From: Cyanidium caldarium
Taxonomy: Eukaryota > Rhodophyta > Bangiophyceae > Cyanidiales > Cyanidiaceae
Assembly (NCBI GenBank): GCA_026184775.1
Contig: JANCYW010000001.1
Location: 62,001-126,000, forward strand
Reading direction: 5' to 3'
DNA length: 64,000 nt
Shown: positions 16,026-25,577 of the stretch, in pieces
Numbering within the stretch: the first letter of the stretch is position 1
How the letters are laid out: each line of letters opens with the position of its first letter
Position numbers and translations under genes: made by a program
Notes under the pieces: generated by a model
The model's database searches: none
Seen by the model: only the letters and a program-made list of their open reading frames with translations
What the model was told of the DNA's origin: nothing

Positions 16026-17072
16026 TTAAGAAGAGCCAGCTCGCGACTGCTTGCGAGCGCGCGCCTCGCGCTCCTGCTCCTGCACGTAGTCGACGACGAG
16101 GGCGTAAAACTCGGGTCCGACGCGCGCTTTCAGCTCGGCGCCGGCCTCGGCGCAGACGCGGATGGCGTCTTCGAGGGCGCACTCGCGCTCGGTGCGGTAG
16201 AGTTGCTGGCCGTCGGGCGTGGCCACCAGTCCGCGGAAGTGCAGGCGCTCGACGGGCTGCTGCTCGATCACCGCCTGGCCGGCGATGGGCGTGCGGCAGC
16301 TGCCGTCCAATTGAGCCAGAAAGGCGCGCTCGGCCTCGACGCACAACTGGGTGCGCGCACAGGTGAGCGGCTGCAGGAATGCGCGGCTTACTGAATCGTC
16401 CGCGCGCACGGTGATGCCGATGGCGCCTTGCGATACGGCCGGCAGCATCTCGTTCATATCCAGAATGGCCGTAGCGCAATCCTGCATCTGCATGCGTTTC
16501 AGACCAGCCAGCGCCAGCATGGTCGCATCGACCACGCCCTCGTCCAATTTGCGCAGGCGCGTCTGCACGTTGCCGCGAAAGTTGACCACCCGCAGGTGCG
16601 GATACTGCGCCAGGATTTGGCTCTGGCGGCGCAATGACGACGAGCCGACCACGCTGCCGGGCGGCAGTTGCGCCAACGCCGTCGCTTTGCGCGACACGAA
16701 CACGTCCCGCGTGTCCTCGCGCGGCAACATGCACGGCAGCTCCAGGCCGGGCGCCAAAAACGTCGGCACGTCCTTCATCGAGTGCACCGCGATATCCACG
16801 TCACCGCGCAGCTGTGCCTCGTCGATCTCTCGGGTAAATAGCCCCTTACCACCTAGTTCAGATAGTGCCCGGTCCAGCACGATGTCGCCAGTGGTGTGGA
16901 TGACCTCGATGGCCACCGCCGCGTCGTCTCGCAGCTCCTGGTGGTGTTTGTGGAGCAGGCGCTTGGTCTCGTGCGCTTGAGCGAGCGCTAGCGGTGAGCC
17001 GCGGGTACCGATGACGACGCGGGCGGGATGGGACTGTCGTTTCGGGGAGGAGCCCGGTGGGTGACGGGTCAT
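16026..17072 (-). CDS. hemC: hydroxymethylbilane synthase (porphobilinogen deaminase)
   Basis: 348 aa from the ATG at 17072, the usual size. It joins four porphobilinogens into hydroxymethylbilane in tetrapyrrole (heme and chlorophyll) synthesis. Visible motifs are VVIGTRGSPLALAQ at the N-terminus, GKGLFTREIDEAQL, DIAVHSMKDVPTFL with the catalytic Asp, RRQSQIL, VVNFRGNVQTRLRKL and DGSCRTPIAGQAVI. The Cys in this last motif carries the dipyrromethane cofactor. The frame stays open for 158 more codons upstream, with Mets at 17231 and 17243. If the enzyme is plastidic, part of that Ser/Arg-rich leader could be its transit peptide, but it lacks the N-terminal Phe seen in other plastid candidates here. 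The gene lies between the AMP-binding-fold gene and purple acid phosphatase, all on the minus strand. Confidence 0.92.
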   Translation of the reverse strand: MTRHPPGSSPKRQSHPARVVIGTRGSPLALAQAHETKRLLHKHHQELRDDAAVAIEVIHTTGDIVLDRALSELGGKGLFTREIDEAQLRGDVDIAVHSMKDVPTFLAPGLELPCMLPREDTRDVFVSRKATALAQLPPGSVVGSSSLRRQSQILAQYPHLRVVNFRGNVQTRLRKLDEGVVDATMLALAGLKRMQMQDCATAILDMNEMLPAVSQGAIGITVRADDSVSRAFLQPLTCARTQLCVEAERAFLAQLDGSCRTPIAGQAVIEQQPVERLHFRGLVATPDGQQLYRTERECALEDAIRVCAEAGAELKARVGPEFYALVVDYVQEQEREARARKQSRAGSS

Positions 17073-17535
17073 GTGTAACGGGGAGGCGATGCGGTGACGC
17101 GTTGCGAGACACGGTAAGCGAAGAGGGGAGCGAATGGGAGAGAGGGAATAGCGTTGATCGCGGGGATCGGAGTGGCATTTCCTGGTGCTCCACCTTGATG
17201 GTGGAGCGGTGATGTACCCGACAGGGTCCATAGCGCCTCGCATGTCCGAGCTGAACGTCAACGACGCGGACAATCGTTGCCCGGAGCGCGATCGCCCCCG
17301 CCGGCGGCGCGGATCAGGAGGGAGCTCGGCAGCGGGATTCTCCCTGTGCAAGGTAACGTGAGACGGTTTTCGAATACTGCTCGCGTTTACCCAATCGCTC
17401 TCGATAAGCCTCCCTTTCCAAGCTTCGAATTCAATTCTCTCCGTTCCCTCCGACTCTCTACTACGGAAATAGCTACGTTTTCCTCTTCTACGACGCTCCG
17501 ACGCTCCGACGCGTATCTCTCCAATTCTAACGCAT
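17073..17535. other. intergenic, hemC upstream region
   Basis: About 460 bp between the hemC ATG and the stop of the purple acid phosphatase gene. The hemC frame stays open through most of it, so part may encode a leader peptide. Bases 17370-17530 are clearly lower in GC (CTCTCTACTACGGAAATAGC) and may be the phosphatase 3' UTR. No separate gene seen. Confidence 0.5.
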
Positions 17536-19149
17536 CTACGGGGCACTCGTCGGCATCAAACGACTCGGGCATCGCACAGTGTCGCGCACAATCCAGGTCG
17601 AATCCGAAGGAATGTGCGCCTGCGCTGAGTTGTCTCCCGCTGTGGCGCAGATCGTGGCGTTCGTGTCCTCACAAGCCACGCGGTGCCATTCGTAGTGTGC
17701 GTGCGTCTCGTTGTAGATTGTCATCTTGCCGACGCCGAAGCTGGACTCACGGAAAGCGGACCATGAGGGTTGAGGCTCCAGCCACGGGATGTACGCACCT
17801 TCGCGGTTGCCAGCATCACCCAGGTCCAGATGCACCGTGCCGCACGGGTTCGTCGCATTGTTGTACACCGGATGGGTGCGTTCGTAGGCGTGCACGTGGC
17901 CGGCCAACAGAACGTCAACGCCGTACTTGTATAGCAGCGGCTCCATGGCCTCGCGCATCAACTTGCCCTCACCAATGTGCACAAAGTTGCTGCAGTACCA
18001 CGGCACATGCAGCATCACCATCAGCCAGGGCGTCAGTGTGCGGTTCACCTTGGTCAGCTCATGCTCGAGCCAGATGTATTGGGCGCTGCCCTTCTTGAAC
18101 ACCGTGTAGGAACCCAGGGTGATCACATGCAGCGGGCCGGTCTTGTACGAGTAGTACTCGAAGGTGGGCGAGTTGGACTCCTCGAATGGAGTCGGGTAGC
18201 GGAACATGTACGCGACGTTGTTCTCATTGAAAACGTTGAATTCGTGGTCGGCCTGACCGAAGAGTCCGAGCTTGGTAGACATGAGCGGCTCCATCAGGCG
18301 GCCCCAGCTGTCCCAACGTGGCCAGTAAGCGTCGGCATACGACAAATCGGCGGCCAGCATGAACAGATGGGGGTCCACGGTGTTCAACATGTACTCCATG
18401 TTCAGCGCGCTGACGTTGGTCTGACCGACGTCGGCCCACATACCAATGGTGAGCGGGCGGCTCATGTCGCCTGGCGCCGGGTTGGTGGAAAAGTTGCCAG
18501 TGTACTCTCCGTCGATATCGTAATAATACTTCGTGTTGGGAAGCAGGTTGTCCAAGCGAGCGGTGTACACCAGCGGCGACTGATAATACGATGCCGGGTT
18601 GTTGTACGCCGCGTTCACACTCTTATTGTTGGGAATATCAGCTGCCGTATCATTGTTGTACAGCGGCCACCATTTCTTGGTCCACGACTCGGTGTTCATC
18701 AGCGCAGCGATCGCCGACTTGTTGAGGGTGGGCTCGCCCATCGGCGGGTTCCACAGATAGCTATTGTACTCCTGCATGCCGCTGTAGACGCGTCCCGTGG
18801 CCAATGTCTCGGTGCCGAGACTGGACGGATCGGTGCCAAAGCGTACCGTGCCTTGCAACGGCAGCTGCCCGCTGAAGTTGTCCGGTATCTCGCGCACATA
18901 CACCAAGTAGACGCGATCGTGGCGCCCGGCAGTCAAGTGCACCTGCTCCACCCCGCCAGAACGGCTCTGCACGCGAATATCCGTCAGGGGGATATCCGGT
19001 GAGAGCATATTCGGGCGCACGTAGCGGCTGGTCACCGACTGTAGCAGATCGTCATCGTACGAGGCGCTCGTCAGCGCGGTCAGCGCACACAGCAGGGAGA
19101 GCCACAATGTGGCCACCAGGGCCAGCGATGCGACCGTGGAGGATTTCAT
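17536..19149 (-). CDS. secreted purple acid phosphatase
   Basis: 537 aa. An N-terminal signal peptide (MKSSTVASLALVATLWLSLL then CALTALTSA) predicts secretion or vacuolar delivery, and several N-x-S/T sequons (for example NVS, NFS, NRT, NET) fit glycosylation. An N-terminal fibronectin-like region with NLLPNTKYYYDIDGE is followed by the metallophosphatase domain. Metal-ligand motifs are WADVGQT (Asp), AADLSYADAY (Asp and Tyr), QADHEF, VMLHVPWY (His) and AGHVHAYERTHP (two His). All seven ligand positions of plant PAPs can be placed, but the usual GNHE block is ADHE, so the Asn ligand is Asp. It would release phosphate from esters outside the cell or in acidic compartments. Base composition is a little lower in GC than its neighbours. 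Promoter lies in the 1-kb gap to the right. Confidence 0.92.
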   Translation of the reverse strand: MKSSTVASLALVATLWLSLLCALTALTSASYDDDLLQSVTSRYVRPNMLSPDIPLTDIRVQSRSGGVEQVHLTAGRHDRVYLVYVREIPDNFSGQLPLQGTVRFGTDPSSLGTETLATGRVYSGMQEYNSYLWNPPMGEPTLNKSAIAALMNTESWTKKWWPLYNNDTAADIPNNKSVNAAYNNPASYYQSPLVYTARLDNLLPNTKYYYDIDGEYTGNFSTNPAPGDMSRPLTIGMWADVGQTNVSALNMEYMLNTVDPHLFMLAADLSYADAYWPRWDSWGRLMEPLMSTKLGLFGQADHEFNVFNENNVAYMFRYPTPFEESNSPTFEYYSYKTGPLHVITLGSYTVFKKGSAQYIWLEHELTKVNRTLTPWLMVMLHVPWYCSNFVHIGEGKLMREAMEPLLYKYGVDVLLAGHVHAYERTHPVYNNATNPCGTVHLDLGDAGNREGAYIPWLEPQPSWSAFRESSFGVGKMTIYNETHAHYEWHRVACEDTNATICATAGDNSAQAHIPSDSTWIVRDTVRCPSRLMPTSAP

Positions 19150-20191
19150 GACGGGACAGCCGGCCTATAATAAGAAGGCAGAGGGTAGCGCCACGTCCGT
19201 GAGTATGCGAGACGAGAACGGCAATGGTGAACGGGGCGAAGAGAAAACCCATCGGCCCTGTGCGAGGGGAGCTGTGTGCGAGGCTGCCGTTGATACGTTG
19301 CGAGCATGCCGAATATGCGCATCCTGCGACCGATCGTTGATACGATGGAATCTTTCAGCATGGTGAGGGTGCCCCGAAAACCCGATCCCGATGAAGTCTT
19401 GACAACGCCTCGAGTGCGCTCGACACGCTCGACGCTGCTGCACGCAGGAGGCAACGCTACACAGGAATATCATCGTCGATTGAGCCGCCCGCTGCACTCC
19501 GTGCTGAGCGCATTCAGGGCTGGACACGGGGCCAGCAGCAGCACGCCAGCGACGCAACATTTTTTGGAGGCGCGAACACTCCGCGGGAGCACCGGTACGC
19601 CCCGCTCCCCCGAGAACTTGAAGTGTCGAAAGGGAGACGAGGGCCTCGACCCCACGATACCGAGGTGCCGGGGATGTCTAACCAATTCGACAATACCCTT
19701 TCGGTTCGATGACAGTTGCCGTCTTGACGATGGCCATACAACAAGTTCTGTGCAACCTCGTTCGTGTGTGCCTTATATTGTCTCCCAGTGCCGATTCCCC
19801 GTTGCACATCTCTGATGCCAAATTTTCGCGCGAAAACGAGTGCACCGTTGCATTCGCGTCGCGCTCCCTGCCCAAATCACATCTCCCTGGTTCAGTCGTT
19901 TCGTCTTCCGGTTTTCCGCTGATGTCACGCACCTGCCGAGTCAGTTCGCGCTGCGTCCAAGGGAGCGGACACGTGCCTGTCCCTTGCGGCACACGCACAC
20001 CCTCGCGTCTGTGGTGATGAACGTCCCGACGCCTGTCTCCCACAAACCGTCGTGCACAGCAGTTCATCACCCGATTGTATAGGTCCACCCGAGTCGCAGA
20101 GCACCAGGTGACCCTGACGCGACTCTACCGCACGACTCCTGGCCGGTCGAGCGGGGCCGCAGGTGCGCCGCCCATCAACGACGCGAGACCC
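19150..20191. promoter_or_regulatory. long divergent intergenic region with no gene recognised
   Basis: 1042 bp between purple acid phosphatase (minus) and the Myb/SANT gene (plus). Composition is visibly lower in GC and there is no codon-like pattern. A few short frames start with ATG (for example 19306 and 19709), but their peptides resemble nothing and have no splice partners I trust. There is a T-run at 19560-19565, which could end a Pol III transcript, and a TCTAAC at 19675-19680. I could not fold a tRNA here. It probably carries the two promoters and long leaders. Confidence 0.5.
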
Positions 20192-21010
20192 ATGGCGACG
20201 CGGTCGGCCACTGGCGTTGCCATGCCGAGAGCAGCGGACATGAACCATCACCCAGGCAACGCTTTACCCACCGCTCACGCCCAGGCCCACTTTGGTACCC
20301 CGCCACGCAATACCCTACCGCAATACCCCTCTGCACGTCTGCCGTCGATACCGTTGGGTTCTTTAGCGGCGGCGGCCGCCGCCGCAGCGACTGCCGGCAA
20401 TATTCACGCCAAACCACTGCCCTCGTCGCCACTTTCGATGGCGTCGGTGTTCGTGCCCGACGTGGTCGCACTTTTACACGAGAATCAGGCACTGCGTGCT
20501 CGAGTCGCACTCCTGGAGGCGCGGTTGTCCGAGCTCGGCGTCGCCGCGAACAGCTCGCCAGCATCCGCAGTGCATTACCGCTATCCGCTGCCGACGGCGA
20601 CGCCAACCAAAGGCGATCACACCGCGTGGAACAATCGACACACACCGTCAACCGCCCATTGCGTTCCGCGCTCCTTGTATGCCAGCGCGAGTGAGGCGGA
20701 GGAGCTGCAGACTTCATCTCCATCCGCTGATCCCACGGTTCAGGCGGAGGCGCGCCTCGCCCGCAAACGACGCCGCTTCTCGGTGTGGTCCGATGAGGAG
20801 GAGCGAATTTTTCTGGCGGCGTACCAGCAGTGCGGCTGCAAGTGGAAGCGGATACAGCGCTGGTTGCCACGAAAGACGCGACAACAGATACAGAGCCACG
20901 GCGCATATTTGATCCGCCAGGGCCTGATCTCCAAATTCAATTCCAGGAGGTGGACCAAACAACGGACGTCGGGTGCAGGTTCCAAAAACGCCCGCGAAGA
21001 TCGTTCGTGA
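20192..21010 (+). CDS. single Myb/SANT-repeat transcription factor, SHAQKY-like
   Basis: 272 aa. The recognisable domain is near the C-terminus: RRRFSVWSDEEERIFLAAYQ, then CGCKWKRIQRWLPRKTRQQI and QSHGAYLIRQG. It has the three spaced aromatic/Trp positions of a Myb repeat. The third helix ends in a variant of the plant SHAQKYF motif (QSHGAYLI), which suggests the CCA1/MYB-related subclass. A short helical segment with Leu heptads lies midway (VALLHENQALRARVALLEAR), probably for dimerisation. The N-terminal part is low-complexity with a poly-Ala run. Likely a nuclear DNA-binding regulator; targets unknown. ATG 20192 is chosen, but a frame extends 39 codons upstream. It is tail to tail with the CRAL-TRIO gene. 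Confidence 0.7.
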   Translation: MATRSATGVAMPRAADMNHHPGNALPTAHAQAHFGTPPRNTLPQYPSARLPSIPLGSLAAAAAAAATAGNIHAKPLPSSPLSMASVFVPDVVALLHENQALRARVALLEARLSELGVAANSSPASAVHYRYPLPTATPTKGDHTAWNNRHTPSTAHCVPRSLYASASEAEELQTSSPSADPTVQAEARLARKRRRFSVWSDEEERIFLAAYQQCGCKWKRIQRWLPRKTRQQIQSHGAYLIRQGLISKFNSRRWTKQRTSGAGSKNAREDRS

Positions 21011-21131
21011 GCGTGTTGTCGTGCATCCCGTGGTGGCTGTCTGATGGGCATGTGAGATTCCCCACGCCATTGTACTCTTTCTGTAGTCACCGTTCTTTCT
21101 CCGCAGGGTAACATGCTGCACGCCGTCGCCA

Positions 21132-22133
21132 TCACAAGTTCTCGATTCCGTTCGCCGACCCTACCAGCGCCACTGCCTCCCTTTCACCCTCATGTACAAA
21201 GCACGCATCGGGCCACTCTACATCCGCCACTGCTTCGCGCGTCATGATGCCGTGCGAGCACAGCTGCTTCATCCGATGCACGATGCGGATTTTCCGACCC
21301 ATCCTTGGGTGCAAAAACGGCACAATCGTCCGCAGCGCCAACCACAATATCGCCGTCGGGTGGATCACCACCAATTGCTGCAGCAGCAGCAGCGCCCGTC
21401 GCGGCAAGCGCTGATAGGCCCGCAGCAAGGCGAACAGACCCGGCTGATGCGTCCGGAACCACGAGGTGTGCACATACAGCAGCGTGTACCGCTGCCGGGT
21501 GGACAGCGCCGCCTCATGCAGCACATACATCAAAAACAGAATCACCGTCTCCAGCTCCACCTTGGAGGGTGGCAAGTTCTTGGCATTCAGCAACAGTACC
21601 GGATGGCCGTGGATGTCGCGCTGCGGCAATACCCGCAAAAAGTCGAACGAGGCCAACTGCCGGAACGGCGACGCCGACGATACCGACGCCCGCATCGCCT
21701 CGAGCACCAGCGGGTGCCGCACATATGGCGGGCCGCGGTGACGGCGCCGTCGCCGACGCTGTCGCTGCCGGCGCTGCTGTTGCTCCGGTGCCGGCGCCCC
21801 GGCCGGCTCGTGCACGTCCACGGCGGCAGCCGCATCCGTTGCCGCACCCGCCGCACCCTCGGGCAGCTCAATGCGCAGCGCCGTATGCGGCTTGCCACTA
21901 GGCGCCTTTTCTGTCCATGATACCGGCTCCTGATCCAACGCTGCACTGTTGCTGGACGCTTGCGACGACGCCAACGACGTCAGGCTCGAGCCGTGCGACG
22001 CGGCCGTCGAGCGCAGCTGCTGCCAACGTGTCCTAGAAAGTGAACCGCCCACGTCGTCATTGACCACTTCGCTAGGCGATTTATCCACATCGGCCGAAGT
22101 TGTCTCTGGATTCTCACTTGTTGACGGCGCCAT
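21132..22133 (-). CDS. CRAL-TRIO (BCH/ARHGAP1-type) domain protein
   Basis: 333 aa. The N-terminal 140 residues are disordered and end in a very basic Arg/Gln run. The C-terminal 180 residues follow the divergent CRAL-TRIO_2 domain of BNIP2 and ARHGAP1: [84 protein letters not shown] and [14 protein letters not shown]. The block V-x-H-P-T followed by a hydrophobic helix and F-x-x-x-x-G-x-K-I is diagnostic. Such domains bind lipids or small GTPase regulators and act on membranes. There is no RhoGAP or Sec14 N-lobe, so the partner function is unknown. It is head to head with UDP-xylose synthase, 207 bp apart. Confidence 0.7.
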   Translation of the reverse strand: MAPSTSENPETTSADVDKSPSEVVNDDVGGSLSRTRWQQLRSTAASHGSSLTSLASSQASSNSAALDQEPVSWTEKAPSGKPHTALRIELPEGAAGAATDAAAAVDVHEPAGAPAPEQQQRRQRQRRRRRRHRGPPYVRHPLVLEAMRASVSSASPFRQLASFDFLRVLPQRDIHGHPVLLLNAKNLPPSKVELETVILFLMYVLHEAALSTRQRYTLLYVHTSWFRTHQPGLFALLRAYQRLPRRALLLLQQLVVIHPTAILWLALRTIVPFLHPRMGRKIRIVHRMKQLCSHGIMTREAVADVEWPDACFVHEGEREAVALVGSANGIENL

Positions 22134-22340
22134 CGGCTGCCGTCGATGTACAATCGAGAACGTCGCGCTGTCCTCCCACCGGAAATCCCCGACGCATTTT
22201 GGCCGCCATTTCGCGCCGCGCCGCGTTCCATCCACCTAGGCCGCTGCGCTCACACCACCGCGCCATCGAAACGCTCTTGTTCGCGTCCGAGGCTGACGCG
22301 CACCCCTCCTATTCACGCCACCCTCTCATTCTCCCTCTTC

Positions 22341-23417
22341 ATGCCGGTCACGAACGGGGAAGACTCGGACGCGTGCCCCGATCCGCGCTCCCAACCGCTG
22401 GATGTGCTGGCGCGTTGGCGGGCTGCGCACGCGCCCAATCGATCCGCAGCGCGTCGGCGGGTGCTGGTCACCGGCGGTGCCGGTTTCATCGGCTCGCACC
22501 TGGTGGACCGACTGATGCAGCTGGGTCACGAGGTGATCGTGGTGGACTCGCTCTTCACCGGCCGCAAGGAGTACTTGGCGCCGTGGCTCGGCAACCTGCG
22601 CTTCGAGTTTATCCGACACGACGTCACCGAACCGATCGTGTTGGAAGTGGATCAGATATACCACTTGGCGTGCCCGGCGTCGCCGGTGCATTACAAGTAC
22701 AACGCCATCAAGACCATCAAGACCAACGTCATCGGCACGCTGAACATGCTCGGGCTGGCCAAGCGCATCGGCGCGCGGCTGCTGCTGGCCAGCACCAGCG
22801 AGGTGTACGGCGACCCGCTGCAGCACCCGCAGACGGAAGACTACTGGGGCAACGTGAACCCGATCGGGGTGCGCTCGTGCTATGACGAGGGCAAGCGCGT
22901 GGCCGAGACGCTCTGCTTCGACTACCACCGACAGCACCACGTGGACATCCGCATTGCACGCATCTTCAACACGTACGGACCGCGCATGATCGAGAACGAC
23001 GGCCGCGTGGTGAGCAACTTTGTAGCGCAAGCACTGCGCGGCGAACACCTGACGGTGTACGGCGACGGACAGCAGACGCGCTCCTTCTGCTACGTGAACG
23101 ATCTGGTGGACGGGCTGGTGCGCCTGATGAACACCGATGATATCACCGGCCCGATCAATCTGGGCAACCCCACCGAATTCTCCATGCTGCAGCTGGCCCA
23201 CTGTGTGCGCGAGAAGATTCCGCAATGCGCGGGCATCCGCTTCCTGCCGCCCACCCCGGACGACCCGTCCAAGCGCCAACCGGACATTGCCTGCGCGCGC
23301 CAACTGCTCGGCTGGGAGCCGCAGGTGCCGCTGTCGCAAGGACTCGACTGGATGGTGGAGGAGTTTCGAGCGCGCGGTATCGGAGACAAGCAGAGCGGTG
23401 CTGACGGTGCGTGTTGA
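22341..23417 (+). CDS. UXS: UDP-glucuronate decarboxylase (UDP-xylose synthase)
   Basis: 358 aa short-chain dehydrogenase of the UXS family. It converts UDP-glucuronate to UDP-xylose with bound NAD, supplying xylose for cell-wall or glycoprotein glycans. The NAD site is [18 protein letters not shown]. Substrate and catalytic motifs include [45 protein letters not shown] (Tyr and Lys of YxxxK), [20 protein letters not shown] and [13 protein letters not shown]. The start is the ATG at 22341. The product lacks the N-terminal membrane anchor of Golgi UXS forms, so it should be a cytosolic isoform like plant UXS3. No unusual residues were seen. It is convergent with the WW gene, 46 bp apart. Confidence 0.95.
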   Translation: MPVTNGEDSDACPDPRSQPLDVLARWRAAHAPNRSAARRRVLVTGGAGFIGSHLVDRLMQLGHEVIVVDSLFTGRKEYLAPWLGNLRFEFIRHDVTEPIVLEVDQIYHLACPASPVHYKYNAIKTIKTNVIGTLNMLGLAKRIGARLLLASTSEVYGDPLQHPQTEDYWGNVNPIGVRSCYDEGKRVAETLCFDYHRQHHVDIRIARIFNTYGPRMIENDGRVVSNFVAQALRGEHLTVYGDGQQTRSFCYVNDLVDGLVRLMNTDDITGPINLGNPTEFSMLQLAHCVREKIPQCAGIRFLPPTPDDPSKRQPDIACARQLLGWEPQVPLSQGLDWMVEEFRARGIGDKQSGADGAC

Positions 23418-23463
23418 GGTGGTGAGGAGAGAACGGTCCAGGTGCTTTACGTCCGCATCTCGG

Positions 23464-24531
23464 TTATGCGGGCGGCGGCAGGGACCAGGTCACCTCCCGC
23501 GTGTCGCGATGAAAGTAGTAGATGCGCGTGTGGTTCGGGGTGTATGCGTGCTGCCAGACAGGGCTGTGGCGAGGCGATGGCGACACCGTCGCGTCGAGGC
23601 TGACGTCGGCGCACTGTGCGGTGCGCGCTCGCCGCACACGGTCACGTAGCTTGCGCAGCCGCGGCACGTGGCCGTGATGGGGAGTGGCCGTCGGCGAGAC
23701 GCTGACCGGCGATGGCGATGGCGGGCGTGCAGCCGAGGAGGGCGGTTGCGGGCGCGGCGGCAGCTCCGCGCTGGCCGGTGGCGCGCCAGGGTCGGGCGAC
23801 GGGAGCGGCGGGTCGCTTCGGTTTTCAGGTACCGGCACATCCGGCAGCCGTCGCGAGATGTGAGCTGGGCTACTGAGTGGTCGTGGTGGTGAGACGTTGT
23901 CGTCGGCAGGGGGTGGTGCTTGTGCTCGTGGTGCCACGGGAACGACAGATGGCGGCGTCGCCGGTTTGCGTGAACGCGTCTTGTCGCTGGCGGAAGCCAG
24001 GGCAATCCGGCGCGCCTCATATTCTCCCAACGCCGCTTGGCGCTGGCGTTCCCGTGCCCGACGCGCCTCCGCCACGCTGTTCACCAGCCGGTCGGCCAAC
24101 GCCACGCCGGTCTCGATATACACCCGCAGCGAGCGATACGCATCGAGGGACACCTGATCGCGATCCGGTGCAGTCGCCTGGGCATTTTCGGTGTTGCCCT
24201 CAAGAGGCAGCGCCTCCAAGCGCGCGGTGCATTCCTGCAGCCATCGTCGCAACGCTGACAGGTGAGCAGAAGATGAGGGCTGATCGGCGCCCTCCGTCGT
24301 CGTCCTGCCGGGATCGATCGCCGCCGCGGCGCTGACGGCTTGGCCCACTCGTTCCGACTCTCCTCCCGTGACCTCCACAAATATGGGCACCTGTTCCAGA
24401 AACGAAGCGTAAGCCGGATGGCACTCCGCGGTACGAGTCTGCTGCTCGGACACGCTCAACAACCGCCACCGTCGCGGCGCCGTGCTTGTCCAACCCGCTG
24501 CTCCCAGCGCAGGTCGCTCCACACAGATCAT
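23464..24531 (-). CDS. WW-domain protein
   Basis: 355 aa from the ATG at 24531. The only recognisable fold is at the extreme C-terminus: WQHAYTPNHTRIYYFHRDTR then EVTWSLPPP, a WW domain with both Trp residues and the YYFH core, ending two residues before the stop. Before it lies a long Pro/Ser-rich linker with repeated PPSP and PPRP motifs. The middle contains a helical Arg/Ala-rich segment (VNSVAEARRARERQRQAALG). The N-terminal 80 residues (MICVERPALG) look folded but were not recognised. WW domains bind Pro-rich peptides, and one at the end of a helical protein is typical of splicing or transcription cofactors such as FBP11/CA150 relatives, but I cannot assign it further. Only 46 bp separate its stop from that of UXS. 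Confidence 0.65.
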   Translation of the reverse strand: MICVERPALGAAGWTSTAPRRWRLLSVSEQQTRTAECHPAYASFLEQVPIFVEVTGGESERVGQAVSAAAAIDPGRTTTEGADQPSSSAHLSALRRWLQECTARLEALPLEGNTENAQATAPDRDQVSLDAYRSLRVYIETGVALADRLVNSVAEARRARERQRQAALGEYEARRIALASASDKTRSRKPATPPSVVPVAPRAQAPPPADDNVSPPRPLSSPAHISRRLPDVPVPENRSDPPLPSPDPGAPPASAELPPRPQPPSSAARPPSPSPVSVSPTATPHHGHVPRLRKLRDRVRRARTAQCADVSLDATVSPSPRHSPVWQHAYTPNHTRIYYFHRDTREVTWSLPPPA

Positions 24532-24817
24532 CACGATCTGTAAAGAGCCTCGAGGGGTATTTGGGTGTGCCCGACGGTCGGCTTCCCGGTAACGCGCGGT
24601 TTCCAGCACGCACGCACGACGAGAAAGGCGTCGATCGGCGCCGGTCGCAGCGCCGCCAAAATTTTTGAAATGCCGCGACCGCCCGCCTCGACGTCGAACC
24701 GGAGCTGCGCGTTGTGACCCCGCGAGAGGCACAGGTGGTGCTCCGAGAAAAGTGGTGGCTGCCCCATCATCAACTCCCTTCGATTTCGACACGGCTAATC
24801 ACTCGGTTCGTGGAGCG

Positions 24818-25558
24818 ATGGAGGCGATTCGGCACCAGCAGACACGATCGAGGGCTCCACCGTCGAGCGACGACGCTCAAACGTGTGCAGCGGGATCGGG
24901 CCAGCGACGAGCGATCGACAAGTCGTCGCCGCACACTATCGGCAGACGATGCGGCGCGACCAGCGATGCCGAGAATCAACCGCCAAGGTCCGTCTCCTCG
25001 GACGCCCGCACCGAAGATGAGGTGCGCGAGTTGCGCACACAACTCCACACGGCCACTGCCGAGTGCGAGGCGTTGCGCCGCATCGTCGCCTCTCTGCAGG
25101 AACGCCACAACAACGACCTTCCAGGCGCACCGTCCTCCGCAGAGCGCCCAGCAGCATCACCTGGCACTGGAGCCAACGCTTCCACTGCGGACGCTCTGAA
25201 AGTGGCGCAGCGCACCCGTGAGGTGGCGCGTGCCAAAATCTCCGAGGTGCTCGAGTCCATCTACTACCTCTTCGGATGGCGGCTGCGCATCAGCGGTACC
25301 ACGTACACCCTGGAGAGCATGTATGCCGAGCGCGCCGAGGACGTGATCCGGTTCGAGCGCAACCCGCGCGGCGGGTTCGACCTCGTGGGCACCGACTATG
25401 TGAATCAGTCGTTGCGGCGAGAGGTGGATTTACTGCTGGTGCAGTTGGACTCGATACCGGCTTTCCTGGCGCACATACAGACGAGCCTTTTCGAACAGAG
25501 TACCGCGGTGGCCGGTCTGCCGCCACCCCCGCCGTCCACCGCGGCGCCGCCTGAGTGA
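24818..25558 (+). CDS. MAD1: very short Mad1-like spindle checkpoint protein
   Basis: 246 aa from the ATG at 24818 (the frame opens at a TTG at 24665). The C-terminal 110 residues match the Mad1 C-terminal domain: RAKISEVLESIYYLFGWRLR, TYTLESMYAERAEDVIRFER, VNQSLRREVDLLLVQLDSIP and AFLAHIQTSLFEQST. The order G-W/Y-x-I, L-x-S-x-Y-A, SIPAFLA-x-x-T-x-x-LFE is that of Mad1. Upstream is one short coiled coil (VRELRTQLHTATAECEALRR) and a disordered leader. Human and yeast Mad1 are about 720-750 aa with a long rod, so this is a strongly shortened version. Mad1 recruits Mad2 to unattached kinetochores, but I could not identify a Mad2-interaction motif. It is divergent from the WW gene and convergent with the GTPase, 19 bp away. 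Confidence 0.75.
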   Translation: MEAIRHQQTRSRAPPSSDDAQTCAAGSGQRRAIDKSSPHTIGRRCGATSDAENQPPRSVSSDARTEDEVRELRTQLHTATAECEALRRIVASLQERHNNDLPGAPSSAERPAASPGTGANASTADALKVAQRTREVARAKISEVLESIYYLFGWRLRISGTTYTLESMYAERAEDVIRFERNPRGGFDLVGTDYVNQSLRREVDLLLVQLDSIPAFLAHIQTSLFEQSTAVAGLPPPPPSTAAPPE

Positions 25559-25577
25559 CTGTCTCCGTGTCGCTCGC

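Noticed and set aside
17073-17546. 158-codon N-terminal extension of HemC
   Set aside because: Most of it looks like untranslated sequence (Ser/Arg-rich, low GC in part). A Met at 17231 or 17243 remains possible for a transit peptide, so this is only a preference.
19440-19566. Pol III gene ending in T6
   Set aside because: No A/B box and no match to U6, SRP, RNase P/MRP or 5S core motifs; a T run alone is too weak.
19640-19730. tRNA-like sequence (GGTTCGA on one strand, a TGGTTAGA on the other)
   Set aside because: Neither strand gives a 5-bp T stem, an anticodon stem of 5 bp and an acceptor stem together.
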